From: an uncultured Chlorobiota bacterium | GTDB taxonomy: Bacteria; Bacteroidota; Bacteroidia; Bacteroidales; JAADGE01 | DNA: 44,547 nt | Direction: 5' to 3' | Assembly (NCBI GenBank): GCA_947311255.1 | Contig: CAMZKL010000020.1 | Span: forward strand, 1 to 44,547 | Part shown: positions 33,119-41,711 of the stretch, piece by piece | Layout: the number at the start of each line of letters is the position of its first letter | Position numbering within the stretch: position 1 is the first letter of the stretch | Translations under genes and position numbers: made by a program | Notes under the pieces: model-generated | Databases searched by the model: none | Seen by the model: the letters and a program-made list of their open reading frames with translations, nothing else | Told to the model about the DNA's origin: nothing

Positions 33119-34022
33119 TTTTCCTTATTTTTTCTAATTGTCTAAATAATTCTTTTTCTTTTGATGTTAGATTTGTAGGTACTTTTATTTTATAAGTTAC
33201 GTATAAGTTTCCAAAAACTCCTTCTTTTTTATAAACTGGAAAACCTTTACCTTTAAGTTTAACTTTTGTTCCGTTTTGAGTTTCTGGTTTTACTTTAAGT
33301 TTGACCTTCCCTTTAAAAACATCAACAATTATTTCTCCTCCTAAAATAGCTTTATACAAATCTAAATCAATAGTTAAATATAGATTATTATCTTTTCTTT
33401 TAAATTTTGTATTATTTATAATTTCAAATCTTATATAAAGGTTTCCGTTATCTCCCCCATTAATGCCTTTTCCCCCATGCCCTTTTATTTTAATAACTTG
33501 TCCGTTTTCAATACCGGCAGGAATAGTAAACCTAATATTTTTTCCGTTAACTGTAATAGTTTGCTTGTGTGTTTCATAAACATCTGATAGTTTTAGGTTT
33601 AGTTCTGCATTATAGTCTTGTCCTTTAAATTTCACACTTCCCCCTGCATTTCTGCTTTTACTACTATTTCCAAACATAGATTCAAAAAAATCTGAAAATC
33701 CGGTAGCATTAAAATCTTCGGTATCAAAACCTCCGAAATTACTAGTCCCCGCTCTTGTGTATCCTCTTTGAGCTTTAGCTTTTTCAAATTCTTCAGCATG
33801 TTGCCAATCTTTTCCGTATTTATCGTATTTTTTTCTGTTATCAGTATTACTTAAAACTTCATTGGCTTCATTTATTTCTTTAAATTTCTTTTCTGCTGAT
33901 TTATTGTTTTTGTTAACATCCGGATGGTATTTTCTTGCAAGTTTTCGGTATGCTTTTTTTATTTCATCTTGACTTGCATTTTTTGAAACTCCAAGGACTT
34001 TATAATAATCTATATAGTTCAT
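33111..34022 (-). CDS. cbpA: DnaJ-class co-chaperone CbpA
   Basis: A 303-residue class B J-protein. The J domain (residues ~3-70) has [20 protein letters not shown] and the HPD motif in [11 protein letters not shown] Gly/Phe-rich linker follows (about 85-140), and the C-terminal peptide-binding domains run from about 145 ([20 protein letters not shown] to [18 protein letters not shown]). No CxxCxGxG zinc finger is present, which separates CbpA from DnaJ. It stimulates DnaK and helps during stress and stationary phase. It overlaps cbpM and follows a frame-interrupted HPF-like gene by 12 bases. Confidence 0.93.
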   Translation of the reverse strand: MNYIDYYKVLGVSKNASQDEIKKAYRKLARKYHPDVNKNNKSAEKKFKEINEANEVLSNTDNRKKYDKYGKDWQHAEEFEKAKAQRGYTRAGTSNFGGFDTEDFNATGFSDFFESMFGNSSKSRNAGGSVKFKGQDYNAELNLKLSDVYETHKQTITVNGKNIRFTIPAGIENGQVIKIKGHGGKGINGGDNGNLYIRFEIINNTKFKRKDNNLYLTIDLDLYKAILGGEIIVDVFKGKVKLKVKPETQNGTKVKLKGKGFPVYKKEGVFGNLYVTYKIKVPTNLTSKEKELFRQLEKIRKNG

Positions 34023-34034
34023 TTATTGTATATT

Positions 34035-34369
34035 TTAGCGTTTTCTTTTATATTCATAGTCTTTTCTTTCTAATTGGTATTGCTTTTTTACAGCTTTTTT
34101 GAATTTTGAAAATAAACCTATTACAACTAATTCTGCATTTTTCTCTTCTTCTACCAAAAGCATTTTTTTGACTTTAAGTTTAATGATGCAGTTGCAGTAA
34201 ACACTGTAGTTGTTTTTTAAAAAATGACTTTCAATATTAAATTCTTACCATACCGTTTAAATAAATCATAAAAATAATCAAATTTTTCTTCACATATTTT
34301 CTTTAGAAGTTTTCTTTTGTTATCATCTATTTCTTTAATATTCTTAAAGGGGACTTCTAATTTTACCAT
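34035..34369 (-). pseudogene. Frame-interrupted HPF/RaiA-like ribosome hibernation gene
   Basis: From the ATG at 34369 the frame reads MVKLEVPFKNIKEIDDNKRK and onward, ending in LILKVIF at a TAA. At that point lies T6A6 (34213-34224 on the plus strand). Shifting by -1 at the T-run continues as LKNNYSVYCNCIIKLKVKK, MLLVEEEKNAELVVIGLFSK and a basic tail, stopping at 34035-34037. The joined product is 111 residues and has the strand-helix order of HPF/RaiA proteins, which bind the ribosome and stop translation in starvation. One extra T would restore the frame. It may be a true mutation, a sequencing or assembly indel in the homopolymer, or programmed slippage. It ends 12 bases before cbpA. The family call rests on pattern only. 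Confidence 0.45.
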
Positions 34370-34416
34370 ATGCTTTTTTTTATAGTAACAATTAATATTT
34401 TATTAAAACAAATATA

Positions 34417-34449
34417 AAACAGGTATATTTATAAAATATACCTGTTTTA
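34417..34449 (-). terminator. Intrinsic terminator of the YfdX-type gene
   Basis: AAAACAGGTATATTT pairs with AAATATACCTGTTTT around a three-base loop, 12 bases beyond the stop of the minus-strand gene at 34462. Confidence 0.75.
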
Positions 34450-34461
34450 TTAATTTATTTT

Positions 34462-35394
34462 TTATTTTTTTTCAAAAAATTTGTTTTTAAAGTCTTTAAC
34501 TTTGTCTTTTAAAGAATCAAATTTAGTTTTGCTATCTTCTTTTCTTTCAACAGATTTTTTTAATACTTTAATAGCTGTACTTAATTCTTTAAACGTTTTA
34601 TCTTTTTTCCCATATCCGAGTTCTTCTGCTAGTTTTAACTGATAATCTGCATTTCTTAACAGATTTAGAGTTTTTTCTGCATTTTCATGATTTTTTGCAT
34701 CTATTTTTGCAGCCTCTTTAATCATTTCTTCTGCGTTAAGAACTGGTAGAGGGATTACAACTTCTTGAATAACAATAGAGTTTAACACATTAATCAATGT
34801 AGTTTTTGCTTCTTCTTTTTTCCCATCTTCTAACATTATTATTGCAGCTTTAATTGCTTCCGGATATGTTGCTGTTGGAATAAAATAAGAACTAATTATC
34901 ATTTCACTTCTTAAATTTTTAAGAAAATCACTTGCTATTCTATATTCTCCATTATTTATGGCTTCTTTAACAAGTTTAATATTTGCTTTAACAATATCTA
35001 TGTCTGCAACAAGCTCTTCTTTTTTAGATGATACTTCAACGGGTATTAATGCTAATGATGGGTCTTTTGCTAATAACACCTCTAAATTTCCTATTAAATC
35101 CTTTCCTTTTTTAATAGCTTCGTCCGTCTTTCCTTCTTTAATTTTGGATAATAAGTTTTGAGTTTCTGAAATAACTCCCAATGCTTCATCTGAAAAATTG
35201 CTTTTTGTTTCTGCAATTCTTTCTTCAATTCCTGCAACAACGGAATTGTACAAACTGTCTTTATTCATTTCAAGAGTTGCTTCTTTTTTTATATTTGCAT
35301 CTTCTTTTGTAATATTTTTATTGTTTTGTCCGCAAGCTGATAATACAATAGCAAAACTTAATATTGACACTAATGCTTTTATCATCTTTTTCAT
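34462..35394 (-). CDS. YfdX-family lipoprotein
   Basis: A 310-residue lipoprotein with lipobox VLSAC (Cys21). The body matches the YfdX pattern: repeated helices with EGKTDEAIKKGKDLIGNLEV, LAKDPSLALIPVEVS, GEYRIASDFLKNLRSEMI, IPTATYPEAIKAAIIMLEDG and VIPLPVLNAEEMIKEAAKI, ending with KLAEELGYGKKDKTFKEL. YfdX proteins are periplasmic stress proteins and occur in heat- and oxidative-stress-resistance islands of proteobacteria beside small heat-shock genes. Here Hsp20 lies directly upstream on the same strand and co-chaperones downstream. Family recognition is confident; the molecular function is not well established. Confidence 0.85.
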   Translation of the reverse strand: MKKMIKALVSILSFAIVLSACGQNNKNITKEDANIKKEATLEMNKDSLYNSVVAGIEERIAETKSNFSDEALGVISETQNLLSKIKEGKTDEAIKKGKDLIGNLEVLLAKDPSLALIPVEVSSKKEELVADIDIVKANIKLVKEAINNGEYRIASDFLKNLRSEMIISSYFIPTATYPEAIKAAIIMLEDGKKEEAKTTLINVLNSIVIQEVVIPLPVLNAEEMIKEAAKIDAKNHENAEKTLNLLRNADYQLKLAEELGYGKKDKTFKELSTAIKVLKKSVERKEDSKTKFDSLKDKVKDFKNKFFEKK

Positions 35395-35426
35395 TTTCTT
35401 ATGTTTTTTAGTTTATAAATAATTGT

Positions 35427-35495
35427 AAAAAAAACCTAACGAACTAACTTACATATAAGCAGAATTATAATTAAAATAAGAAATTCGTTAGGTTT
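35427..35495 (-). terminator. Long-loop hairpin downstream of hsp20
   Basis: AAACCTAACGAA (35432-35443) pairs with TTCGTTAGGTTT (35484-35495) across a 40-base loop, and an A-run at 35427-35434 supplies a U-tract on the minus transcript. It lies 33 bases past the Hsp20 stop. The long loop makes it a weaker candidate. Confidence 0.5.
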
Positions 35496-35528
35496 ACTCT
35501 TGTATTTTTTAGACTTACTTAAAAAATA

Positions 35529-35969
35529 CTATGAGATTTTGATTTGTTTTGGTGGTTTTGGTTTTGCTTCTTCTTTTTTAGGAATATTAATTTTCAAAAT
35601 TCCGTTAGCATACTTTGCTGAAATTTTGTTTCCATCAACAAGCTCCGGAATAGTAAATGTTCTTGTAAAAGATTGATAACTAAATTCTCTACGAGAATAT
35701 TTTTCATCTTCTTTTGTTGTTTTCTCTTCCTTTTTTTCAGAAGAAACTGTTAAAACACCATTGTCTAGTTTGATGTTAAAATCTTTTTTGTCAAAACCAG
35801 GAACTGCAACTTCTACATCAAAAGCATCATTATTTTCTTTAATATTTACTTTTGGTAAAGTTGTTCCTGCTTCAGAATAATTTTTGTTTGACCAAGACTC
35901 TAAACTGTCGTCGTCAAAAAAACGCCCTAACAAATCGGGTAACTGATTTTGATATCTTAATAATGTCAT
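35529..35969 (-). CDS. Small heat-shock protein of the Hsp20/alpha-crystallin family
   Basis: A 146-residue ATP-independent holdase. The alpha-crystallin domain spans about residues 38-130 (PKVNIKENNDAFDVEVAVPG, FDKKDFNIKLDNGVLTVSSE, SRREFSYQSFTRTFTIPELV, ISAKYANGILKINIPKK). The IPK tripeptide-like IPKKEEAKPKP tail carries the oligomerisation motif region. It keeps unfolding proteins soluble for refolding by DnaK. It lies next to the YfdX gene and the cbpA-cbpM pair, with a separate terminator. Confidence 0.95.
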   Translation of the reverse strand: MTLLRYQNQLPDLLGRFFDDDSLESWSNKNYSEAGTTLPKVNIKENNDAFDVEVAVPGFDKKDFNIKLDNGVLTVSSEKKEEKTTKEDEKYSRREFSYQSFTRTFTIPELVDGNKISAKYANGILKINIPKKEEAKPKPPKQIKIS

Positions 35970-36448
35970 AGCTAAAATAATTTAAAGTTAAACAATTAAT
36001 TTTCGCAATTATTTTTTCAAATTATATACCATATTCAAAATGAGATATTTTTTTAAAATAATGATAGACAAATTGACATAAATATTGAGTTTTTGGCATG
36101 ACAATATGTCTTTCGCAATATTTTTTTAACGTTAATTGTGATTTAAACTAGTATCTAATTCACTGTTCAACAGCACTTTAATCTTAATCATTTTAGTACT
36201 GTTCTTTTTATGTTTCTTATAATAATTTTGGAGAAAACAACAGATTCATATGCTAATTTTCTTGGAACACAGAATTTCTATCGAGCTCTGTTTAAGTAGT
36301 AAATTTATAAAGTTCATTTTATTTGAACTACCAATTATTTCAACATACCGAAAGTTAGTAATAAATTAGCTAAACAAATTATTGTCATTAATCTTTATTA
36401 CAATATTTTAAAGATATATAAAACAGTTAAAAAAGTTATAAAATTCAT

Positions 36449-36475
36449 CATTGTTGTCCGAAAAAAATAGAAAAA
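36449..36475 (+). repeat. 27-bp direct repeat, copy 1
   Basis: The copy has core GTTGTCCGAAAAAAATA (36453-36469), with CATT before it and GAAAAA after it. It agrees with copy 2 at 25 of 27 positions and in the same orientation. It lies downstream of the fused leuC-leuD gene. Confidence 0.6.
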
Positions 36476-36543
36476 ATAAATTTTAATCTACACAAACATG
36501 AGTATTTACAATTCCCAATTTAATTTTGAAGTTATAAAAGCAG

Positions 36544-36570
36544 AAAAAAAACGACTTAAGTCGTTTTTTT
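36544..36570 (-). terminator. Intrinsic terminator of the fused leuC-leuD gene
   Basis: AAAAAAACGACTTAAGTCGT with a following T-run forms a perfect hairpin (stem ACGACTT/AAGTCGT) 56 bases beyond the stop at 36626. The A-run gives the minus-strand U-tract. Confidence 0.8.
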
Positions 36571-36625
36571 ATTTATTGAGCTTTCAACATTTTTATTAAA
36601 CAATATTTTTCATTGTCGATAAATT

Positions 36626-38431
36626 TTAGAATAAGCCTCCGTTTTGGAAAATTTCAATTTGAACATCAGAAAAAGGTTCTGCCATAACAGTTTTATTTTT
36701 AGATAAATTTGTTATTTCCCCTGTTTCAAAGTTTATTTTAATTTTATCAAAATGCTCTAAACTTAAGCCTTCAATAGTTTTGTATGTAACAATTGGAAAG
36801 GCAGCATTTATTGCATTTCTTTCATAGATTGCTCCATAAGATTCTGCAACAATTGCCTGAACTCCAAGTGCCTTGAAACAATCTACCGCTTGTTGACGAG
36901 AGCTTCCTGCTCCAAAATTCTTCTGAACCACAATAATATCTCCTTTTTTTACTTGTTTTGCAAAATCTTCATAACCTTTTAAATTGTCAAAGGCGTATTG
37001 TCCCATTTCATTTAACTCAGTAATTGCAAGGTATCTATTATGAAAAATCATATCGGTATCAATATCATCTTCTTTTATGTACCACGCTCTACCTTCTACA
37101 ATAGCTTGGCTGTCAGCACTTTGATAATTTTGCTTGTTGGCATTTTCAATTTTTGCTTCTATTTCTTGGACTGTAAATATTGCAGGTTCGTCAGGAATTG
37201 CATCCATTGTTGTAATATATCCGGAAACTGCTGATGCTGCAACTGTTGCCGGAGATGCAAGATAAACACTACCCTTTCCTTGTTTTCCGGGAAAATTTCT
37301 GTTTCCTGTACTTATTGTAATTTCACCAGGGCCGTTTTGTCCAACTTGCCCAGCAGCACATCCGGCACATCCGGCATTTGAGACTAATGCCCCGGCTTGT
37401 TTAAAAATTTTAATTATCCCTTCGTCTAAACATTTTTGCCAAATTGCATCAGTTGAGGGAACAATTTTAAGGACTACCCCGGGAGCAACTTTTCTTCCTT
37501 TAAGAACTTGTGCAACTACACGCATATCTTCCATACGCCCGTTTGTGCAACTTCCAATAAAGCCCGAATCAATTTTTGTTTTATGTGCTTCAACAATATT
37601 AACTGTTCCGTGTGGTTTGCCGGGTAGCGAAACCATATTTACAAATTTTGAAATATCAATATCATATACTTCTTCATAATGAGCATCTTTGTCTGCATAT
37701 ATTCCTTCAATTTTTTTTCCTGCACGTGCGGAACTGTATTCTAAGATTTCCTTATTTGGAGGAAAAAGAATGATAATTGTTCCCATTTCTGTTCCCATTG
37801 ATGCTATTGTAATTCTTTCATCAAGAGTAAGTTTTTCTACTTCTTCTCCATACATTTCAACTGAATATTGAAGTAACGAATTTGCACCAAATTTATTTAA
37901 CAAATTCAAAACTATGTCTTTTGCTGAAATATTTGCAGGACGTTTTCCAACAAGATTAATTTTTACAGATTGTGGAACTTTAAACCAAACACTTCCTTTG
38001 TTGAAAGCAACTGCAATATCTTTATCGCCCATTCCTTGTCCGAATGCTCCTACTGCACCCATAATATTTGCATGGGAGTCTGTTGTTACTACTGTTGTAC
38101 CAGGATATACTAAGCCCTCTTCAATAAGTGTATGTGTTCCTATTCCATTGTTTATGTCAAAGACTTTTATGCCTTTATTTCTGGCAAAAGTTCTGCAAAT
38201 ATGTTGATTTACTGCATATTTTTGGTCTGAACCTGTAGGGTTTGTGTCAAATGTAAAGAATGTTTTAGAGACATCGTGAATAGTTAAATTATTTTCTTTA
38301 AAATGTTTTACAACGTTTGGACCTCCAAAATCTCTTGCTGCACGAACATCTATTTCAATATCAATAATATCACCTGGTTTTACAGTTTTAAATTTTGAAT
38401 GATTTGCTATTATTTTTTCAATTATTGTCAT
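36626..38431 (-). CDS. Fused LeuC-LeuD aconitase-family dehydratase (3-isopropylmalate type)
   Basis: A 601-residue protein joining the large and small subunits of an isopropylmalate dehydratase-type enzyme. The large part (residues ~1-415) holds the 4Fe-4S ligands Cys295 in GSCTNG and Cys355 and Cys358 in GCAGCAAGQ; TTDSHANIMGAVGAFGQGMG is also typical. The swivelling small part (about 440-600) has YIKEDDIDTDMIFHNRYL and NFGAGSSRQQAVDCFKALGV. Related enzymes are two-subunit LeuC and LeuD, homoaconitase and Aquifex-type aconitase. No other leucine-synthesis gene is adjacent, so the substrate (isopropylmalate, homocitrate or citrate) is uncertain. A -7 box lies at 38469-38476. The gene is bracketed by a 27-bp direct repeat. 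Confidence 0.87.
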   Translation of the reverse strand: MTIIEKIIANHSKFKTVKPGDIIDIEIDVRAARDFGGPNVVKHFKENNLTIHDVSKTFFTFDTNPTGSDQKYAVNQHICRTFARNKGIKVFDINNGIGTHTLIEEGLVYPGTTVVTTDSHANIMGAVGAFGQGMGDKDIAVAFNKGSVWFKVPQSVKINLVGKRPANISAKDIVLNLLNKFGANSLLQYSVEMYGEEVEKLTLDERITIASMGTEMGTIIILFPPNKEILEYSSARAGKKIEGIYADKDAHYEEVYDIDISKFVNMVSLPGKPHGTVNIVEAHKTKIDSGFIGSCTNGRMEDMRVVAQVLKGRKVAPGVVLKIVPSTDAIWQKCLDEGIIKIFKQAGALVSNAGCAGCAAGQVGQNGPGEITISTGNRNFPGKQGKGSVYLASPATVAASAVSGYITTMDAIPDEPAIFTVQEIEAKIENANKQNYQSADSQAIVEGRAWYIKEDDIDTDMIFHNRYLAITELNEMGQYAFDNLKGYEDFAKQVKKGDIIVVQKNFGAGSSRQQAVDCFKALGVQAIVAESYGAIYERNAINAAFPIVTYKTIEGLSLEHFDKIKINFETGEITNLSKNKTVMAEPFSDVQIEIFQNGGLF

Positions 38432-38468
38432 TTTTAAATTTTTTACTTAAATTTTCAACTTAAAGGGG

Positions 38469-38476
38469 CAAATATA
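38469..38476 (-). promoter_or_regulatory. Candidate -7 box for the fused dehydratase gene
   Basis: The minus strand reads TATATTTG (TAnnTTTG), 38 bases before the ATG at 38431. The 27-bp repeat copy at 38497-38523 lies across the expected -33 region and upstream of it. Confidence 0.45.
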
Positions 38477-38496
38477 TTTTTTTATTTATATAAAAA

Positions 38497-38523
38497 CATG
38501 GTTGTCCGAAAAAAATATAAAAA
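38497..38523 (+). repeat. 27-bp direct repeat, copy 2
   Basis: The core GTTGTCCGAAAAAAATA is identical to that of copy 1 at 36449-36475, and only two of 27 positions differ. It lies between the start of the fused leuC-leuD gene and the end of the GWxTD gene. Confidence 0.6.
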
Positions 38524-38525
38524 TA

Positions 38526-39800
38526 TTAATACCTAAATACTTTTCCTAGTCGCCATGTTTTTATTGCTTTATTCCATACAGATTCGTATTTATTTTCTCT
38601 TATTAATGTATAATCATTGTTTGAAATTGAGTTTGATTGTTTTACAAAAATAAATTCTAATTTACTAACGGTCTTTGTGTTAGTATATATCCATTTTTCG
38701 GCATCATCAAAATATTGTATATCATCGGCTGGGCCTAAAACGGTATAAATCATTCCTCTGTCAGTTTTTACACCTTTTTTATATGAAGTAAAGTAAAAAT
38801 TAGAATAGGTAGCTCTATTATACCAAATTTTTATTAGTTCTCTTGCTTTTTCTTTGTTTCCTGCAGTTTTTAGCCAAAAATTATCTATTGAAAGTTTCTT
38901 ATTCATAGAATTTTGCATTTTTAAAAGTTCATCGTTTTTTAAAATATATGCAATAGCTTCAATCATTTCATTTGATTTTGAAATTAATGGATATGCACCA
39001 GAAAATTGAACTTTCATTATCCCACGTATTTTTGTTGTATCTGCTCTTATAATATATATTCCGGGTTCTTTGGCATAAAAAATTGATTTTTTATTTTTAA
39101 CAGGAACATACCAACTTGTATCTTTCTTTAATCTTATTGAAGATTTTTTATCTGTATTATAAGGCTTTTCTGGTGTTTTAAAATTATTGATATAATGAAC
39201 AATTTGCATTGATTTTAATGAACTATTTTTATTTTTTATATATAATGTATCATTTGGTTTAAAATATTCAGTAAAAACTGGCTTATTATTTTTTCCTTTA
39301 AATGTTATATAATATTGTTCATTACCATCATCTGACTTATTAACACTTATATATGATTGGCTTTTTTTATTTCCATATACATCATATAGATTAATTTCAA
39401 TTAAATAATGTTTTAATTCAATATTTTTAATTTTGAAAAAACTAATAATACTTGTTTGACTTAGTTGTTTCTTAATTTTCAAAATTGTTTTTGCACTATC
39501 TAGAATATTATTATCTCTTAATGAAGATGTTATTTTATAACTCAATTTGATAACTGTTTGATTTGTTCTTTGTTCGTTTGCACTGCTAAATCTTAGTTCT
39601 TTTGTGTATAATTTAAAGTATAATTTTGAATAATCGTCTGTTTCATGAAACACCTTGAATTGAGGATGTAAAACTGAGCTTGCAGGATTATATTTTGAAG
39701 CTCCTGTTTTTGTTCCTTTCTGCACTTGTTTTGAAACACATGATGCAACAGTAATACTTATAAATAAAACAAAAAGTAGTTTTAATTTCATTTTAATCAT
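38526..39800 (-). CDS. GWxTD-domain lipoprotein
   Basis: A 424-residue probable lipoprotein. If translation starts at the ATG at 39791 the lipobox TVASC puts the lipidated Cys at residue 18; the alternative ATG at 39800 adds three residues. The C-terminal region holds the GWxTD-type segment IWYNRATYSNFYF, then YKKGVKTDRGMIYTVLGPAD and WIYTNTK. The Gly-Trp of the name is changed to GVKTDRG here. The function of this domain is unknown. It is the last gene of a four-gene operon, 20 bases after yicC. Confidence 0.83.
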   Translation of the reverse strand: MIKMKLKLLFVLFISITVASCVSKQVQKGTKTGASKYNPASSVLHPQFKVFHETDDYSKLYFKLYTKELRFSSANEQRTNQTVIKLSYKITSSLRDNNILDSAKTILKIKKQLSQTSIISFFKIKNIELKHYLIEINLYDVYGNKKSQSYISVNKSDDGNEQYYITFKGKNNKPVFTEYFKPNDTLYIKNKNSSLKSMQIVHYINNFKTPEKPYNTDKKSSIRLKKDTSWYVPVKNKKSIFYAKEPGIYIIRADTTKIRGIMKVQFSGAYPLISKSNEMIEAIAYILKNDELLKMQNSMNKKLSIDNFWLKTAGNKEKARELIKIWYNRATYSNFYFTSYKKGVKTDRGMIYTVLGPADDIQYFDDAEKWIYTNTKTVSKLEFIFVKQSNSISNNDYTLIRENKYESVWNKAIKTWRLGKVFRY

Positions 39801-39820
39801 TTCAATTTTTAATTATTTTT

Positions 39821-40693
39821 TTAGAGTACATTTAACAATTGCTCTTTAATTTTTCCTAAATTATCTTTCATATTCACAACAATTTTTTGAATTTCAGTAT
39901 GGTTTGCTTTTGAGCCTATTGTATTTATTTCTCTTCCCATTTCTTGTGCAATAAATCCAAGTTTTGTGCCGCTTGGTTCATTTAATTTTACGGTTTCATA
40001 GAAATATTTACAATGGTTTTTTAGTCTTGATTTTTCTTCATTCAAATCAAATTTATCAAGATAATATATAATTTCTTGTTCAAAACGTTCTTTGCTTTCT
40101 TCTTCTTTAAAAAAATCGTTTAGTTTGCTTTTAATTCTTTTTGCTGTTGTTTCTATTCTTTCATCTTCATATTTTTCAACACTAGGAATTAATTTTTCTA
40201 TATTTTTTACTTTATCTAAGATATCTTTCTTTAAGGAGTTTCCCTCTTGCACTCTAAAATTATCTAAATCATTTATTGTCAATCTTATACAATCTAAAAT
40301 ATCATTCCATTCTTCTTTATTAATTTCTTTTTTCTCATTTTGAAAAACATCCGGGAGTTTTAAAGCTGCTAAAATTAAATTTTCATTTTCCGGTTTTAAA
40401 CTGTGTTCTTTTGCAATTTCTTTAAGTTCTGACAAATAGGAATTTATAAGTTCTTTATTTAAAATATTTTTGTGAATATTTTCATGTTCTACTGTTAAAG
40501 AAAAACTAATTTTACCTCCTAATAATGTATTAAAAATCATGTTTCTAATTTCTAATTCTTTATCGTTAAACTCATCGGGAATTTTTATGTAAGCATTAAA
40601 GTTCTTACTGTTTAGAGATTTAATTTCAACAGCAACCTTTTTATCATTAATAATTTTTGAATTTTTTCCGTAACCAGTCATTGATTTTATCAT
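39821..40693 (-). CDS. YicC/YloC-family endoribonuclease
   Basis: A 290-residue protein of the YicC/YloC family. The start MIKSMTGYGK is the family hallmark, and the C-terminal DUF1732 region contains RLKNHCKYFYETVKLNEPSG and LGFIAQEMGREINTIGSKAN. Family members act as endoribonucleases that affect small-RNA turnover. In many bacteria gmk follows yicC; here a GWxTD gene takes that place. It lies 21 bases after the DUF4340-like gene, so it is part of the operon. Confidence 0.92.
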   Translation of the reverse strand: MIKSMTGYGKNSKIINDKKVAVEIKSLNSKNFNAYIKIPDEFNDKELEIRNMIFNTLLGGKISFSLTVEHENIHKNILNKELINSYLSELKEIAKEHSLKPENENLILAALKLPDVFQNEKKEINKEEWNDILDCIRLTINDLDNFRVQEGNSLKKDILDKVKNIEKLIPSVEKYEDERIETTAKRIKSKLNDFFKEEESKERFEQEIIYYLDKFDLNEEKSRLKNHCKYFYETVKLNEPSGTKLGFIAQEMGREINTIGSKANHTEIQKIVVNMKDNLGKIKEQLLNVL

Positions 40694-40714
40694 AATTTCT
40701 TTTTAAGAGTTATA

Positions 40715-41689
40715 CTATCTAGTAAAATATGAAATGTCTTTCAATATTAAATCTATATCAAAATATTTAACTACAACTATATCTTCCTCATTTATAATGG
40801 CATACATTTTATTAATATCATATTTTTTAGGATTTTCAGAAATTTTTATTTTAAAAAGTTCAACTTTCTTAGATATATCATAAATATCTTTTACAAAAAT
40901 AGTATAATCTGGTTCTAATGTTTTTAATGAATCACTTTTTTCTAGGTTTAAGATATTAAAATCAGAAAATTTAACATTCATAAAATAAGTAAGATAGCTT
41001 CCAACTTTATTAATATTAATATCATTTAAAAATTTTTGGTTTGTATATGAAAATATTTTTGGTTTATCCGGGTTTATTTCAATCTTATAAGATGCTTTTG
41101 ATTTTTCAGAATATATAATTTCAACTTGTTTTATTTCATGTGGTTGGTATTTAAAAATCTCTGGGTTTATCCAATACAATGGGTGTAAGTTATATCTTTT
41201 ATTCAAATTATTCTCTAATCCTGGAATTGAGATAACATATGGCTTTTTCTCATTTCCAAAAAGCCCGTAGGTTCCACCAACACCGGTTTTAAAATCTGCT
41301 ATTGAAATATCTAATAAAGTATCATTTGCTTTATTAAAAACTGCAATTTCTCTTTCTGAGTTTTTAATAAAATTATAAATAGAGTCAGATTTGTTTTTTG
41401 AAACATATTTAGTTATTCTAGTTTCTGACAATGCTTGAAATAGTTTTTTTAGAGAATTATTATTTGCTTCATACTTTCCATTAATAAACCATTTATCAGA
41501 TTTTTCTTTTTTTGAAACATCAATTCTTTTATTTTTCTTGGTAATAATTATAGAATTTATTTCAGAAATATCTATAACAGAGAATTTCTTAGATATATTT
41601 TCTTTTGGGCTTTTAAAAAAGAAAAACCAAACAAAAGGGATAAATAAAAGTAATATTAAAGGATATAATTTTTTAATTTTATTGTTCAT
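40715..41689 (-). CDS. Membrane-anchored DUF4340-like protein
   Basis: A 324-residue protein with one N-terminal membrane segment (LYPLILLLFIPFVWFFFF, residues ~9-26). The rest is probably outside the cytoplasm. Segments such as SDKWFINGKYEANNNSLKKL and RITKYVSKNKSDS resemble the repeated DUF4340 layout (a W-containing strand followed by a helix). The function is unknown to me. It sits 22 bases downstream of the VWA gene and 21 upstream of yicC, so it is cotranscribed with both. Confidence 0.65.
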   Translation of the reverse strand: MNNKIKKLYPLILLLFIPFVWFFFFKSPKENISKKFSVIDISEINSIIITKKNKRIDVSKKEKSDKWFINGKYEANNNSLKKLFQALSETRITKYVSKNKSDSIYNFIKNSEREIAVFNKANDTLLDISIADFKTGVGGTYGLFGNEKKPYVISIPGLENNLNKRYNLHPLYWINPEIFKYQPHEIKQVEIIYSEKSKASYKIEINPDKPKIFSYTNQKFLNDININKVGSYLTYFMNVKFSDFNILNLEKSDSLKTLEPDYTIFVKDIYDISKKVELFKIKISENPKKYDINKMYAIINEEDIVVVKYFDIDLILKDISYFTR

Positions 41690-41711
41690 AATTATTTCTC
41701 AAAAAAATAGT

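Larger units (their letters stand above)
35970..36625. other. 656-base gap without a gene
   Basis: No reading frame with coding character is visible on either strand; the longest ATG-started frames are under about 30 codons. The gap holds the upstream region of hsp20, one copy of the 27-bp direct repeat (36449-36475) and the leuC-leuD terminator (36544-36570). No convincing TAnnTTTG promoter box was found upstream of hsp20. Confidence 0.7.

Noticed and set aside
35970-36448. Possible small gene or heat-shock regulatory element upstream of hsp20
   Set aside because: No frame above about 30 codons, no CIRCE-like inverted repeat and no TAnnTTTG box could be identified with confidence.
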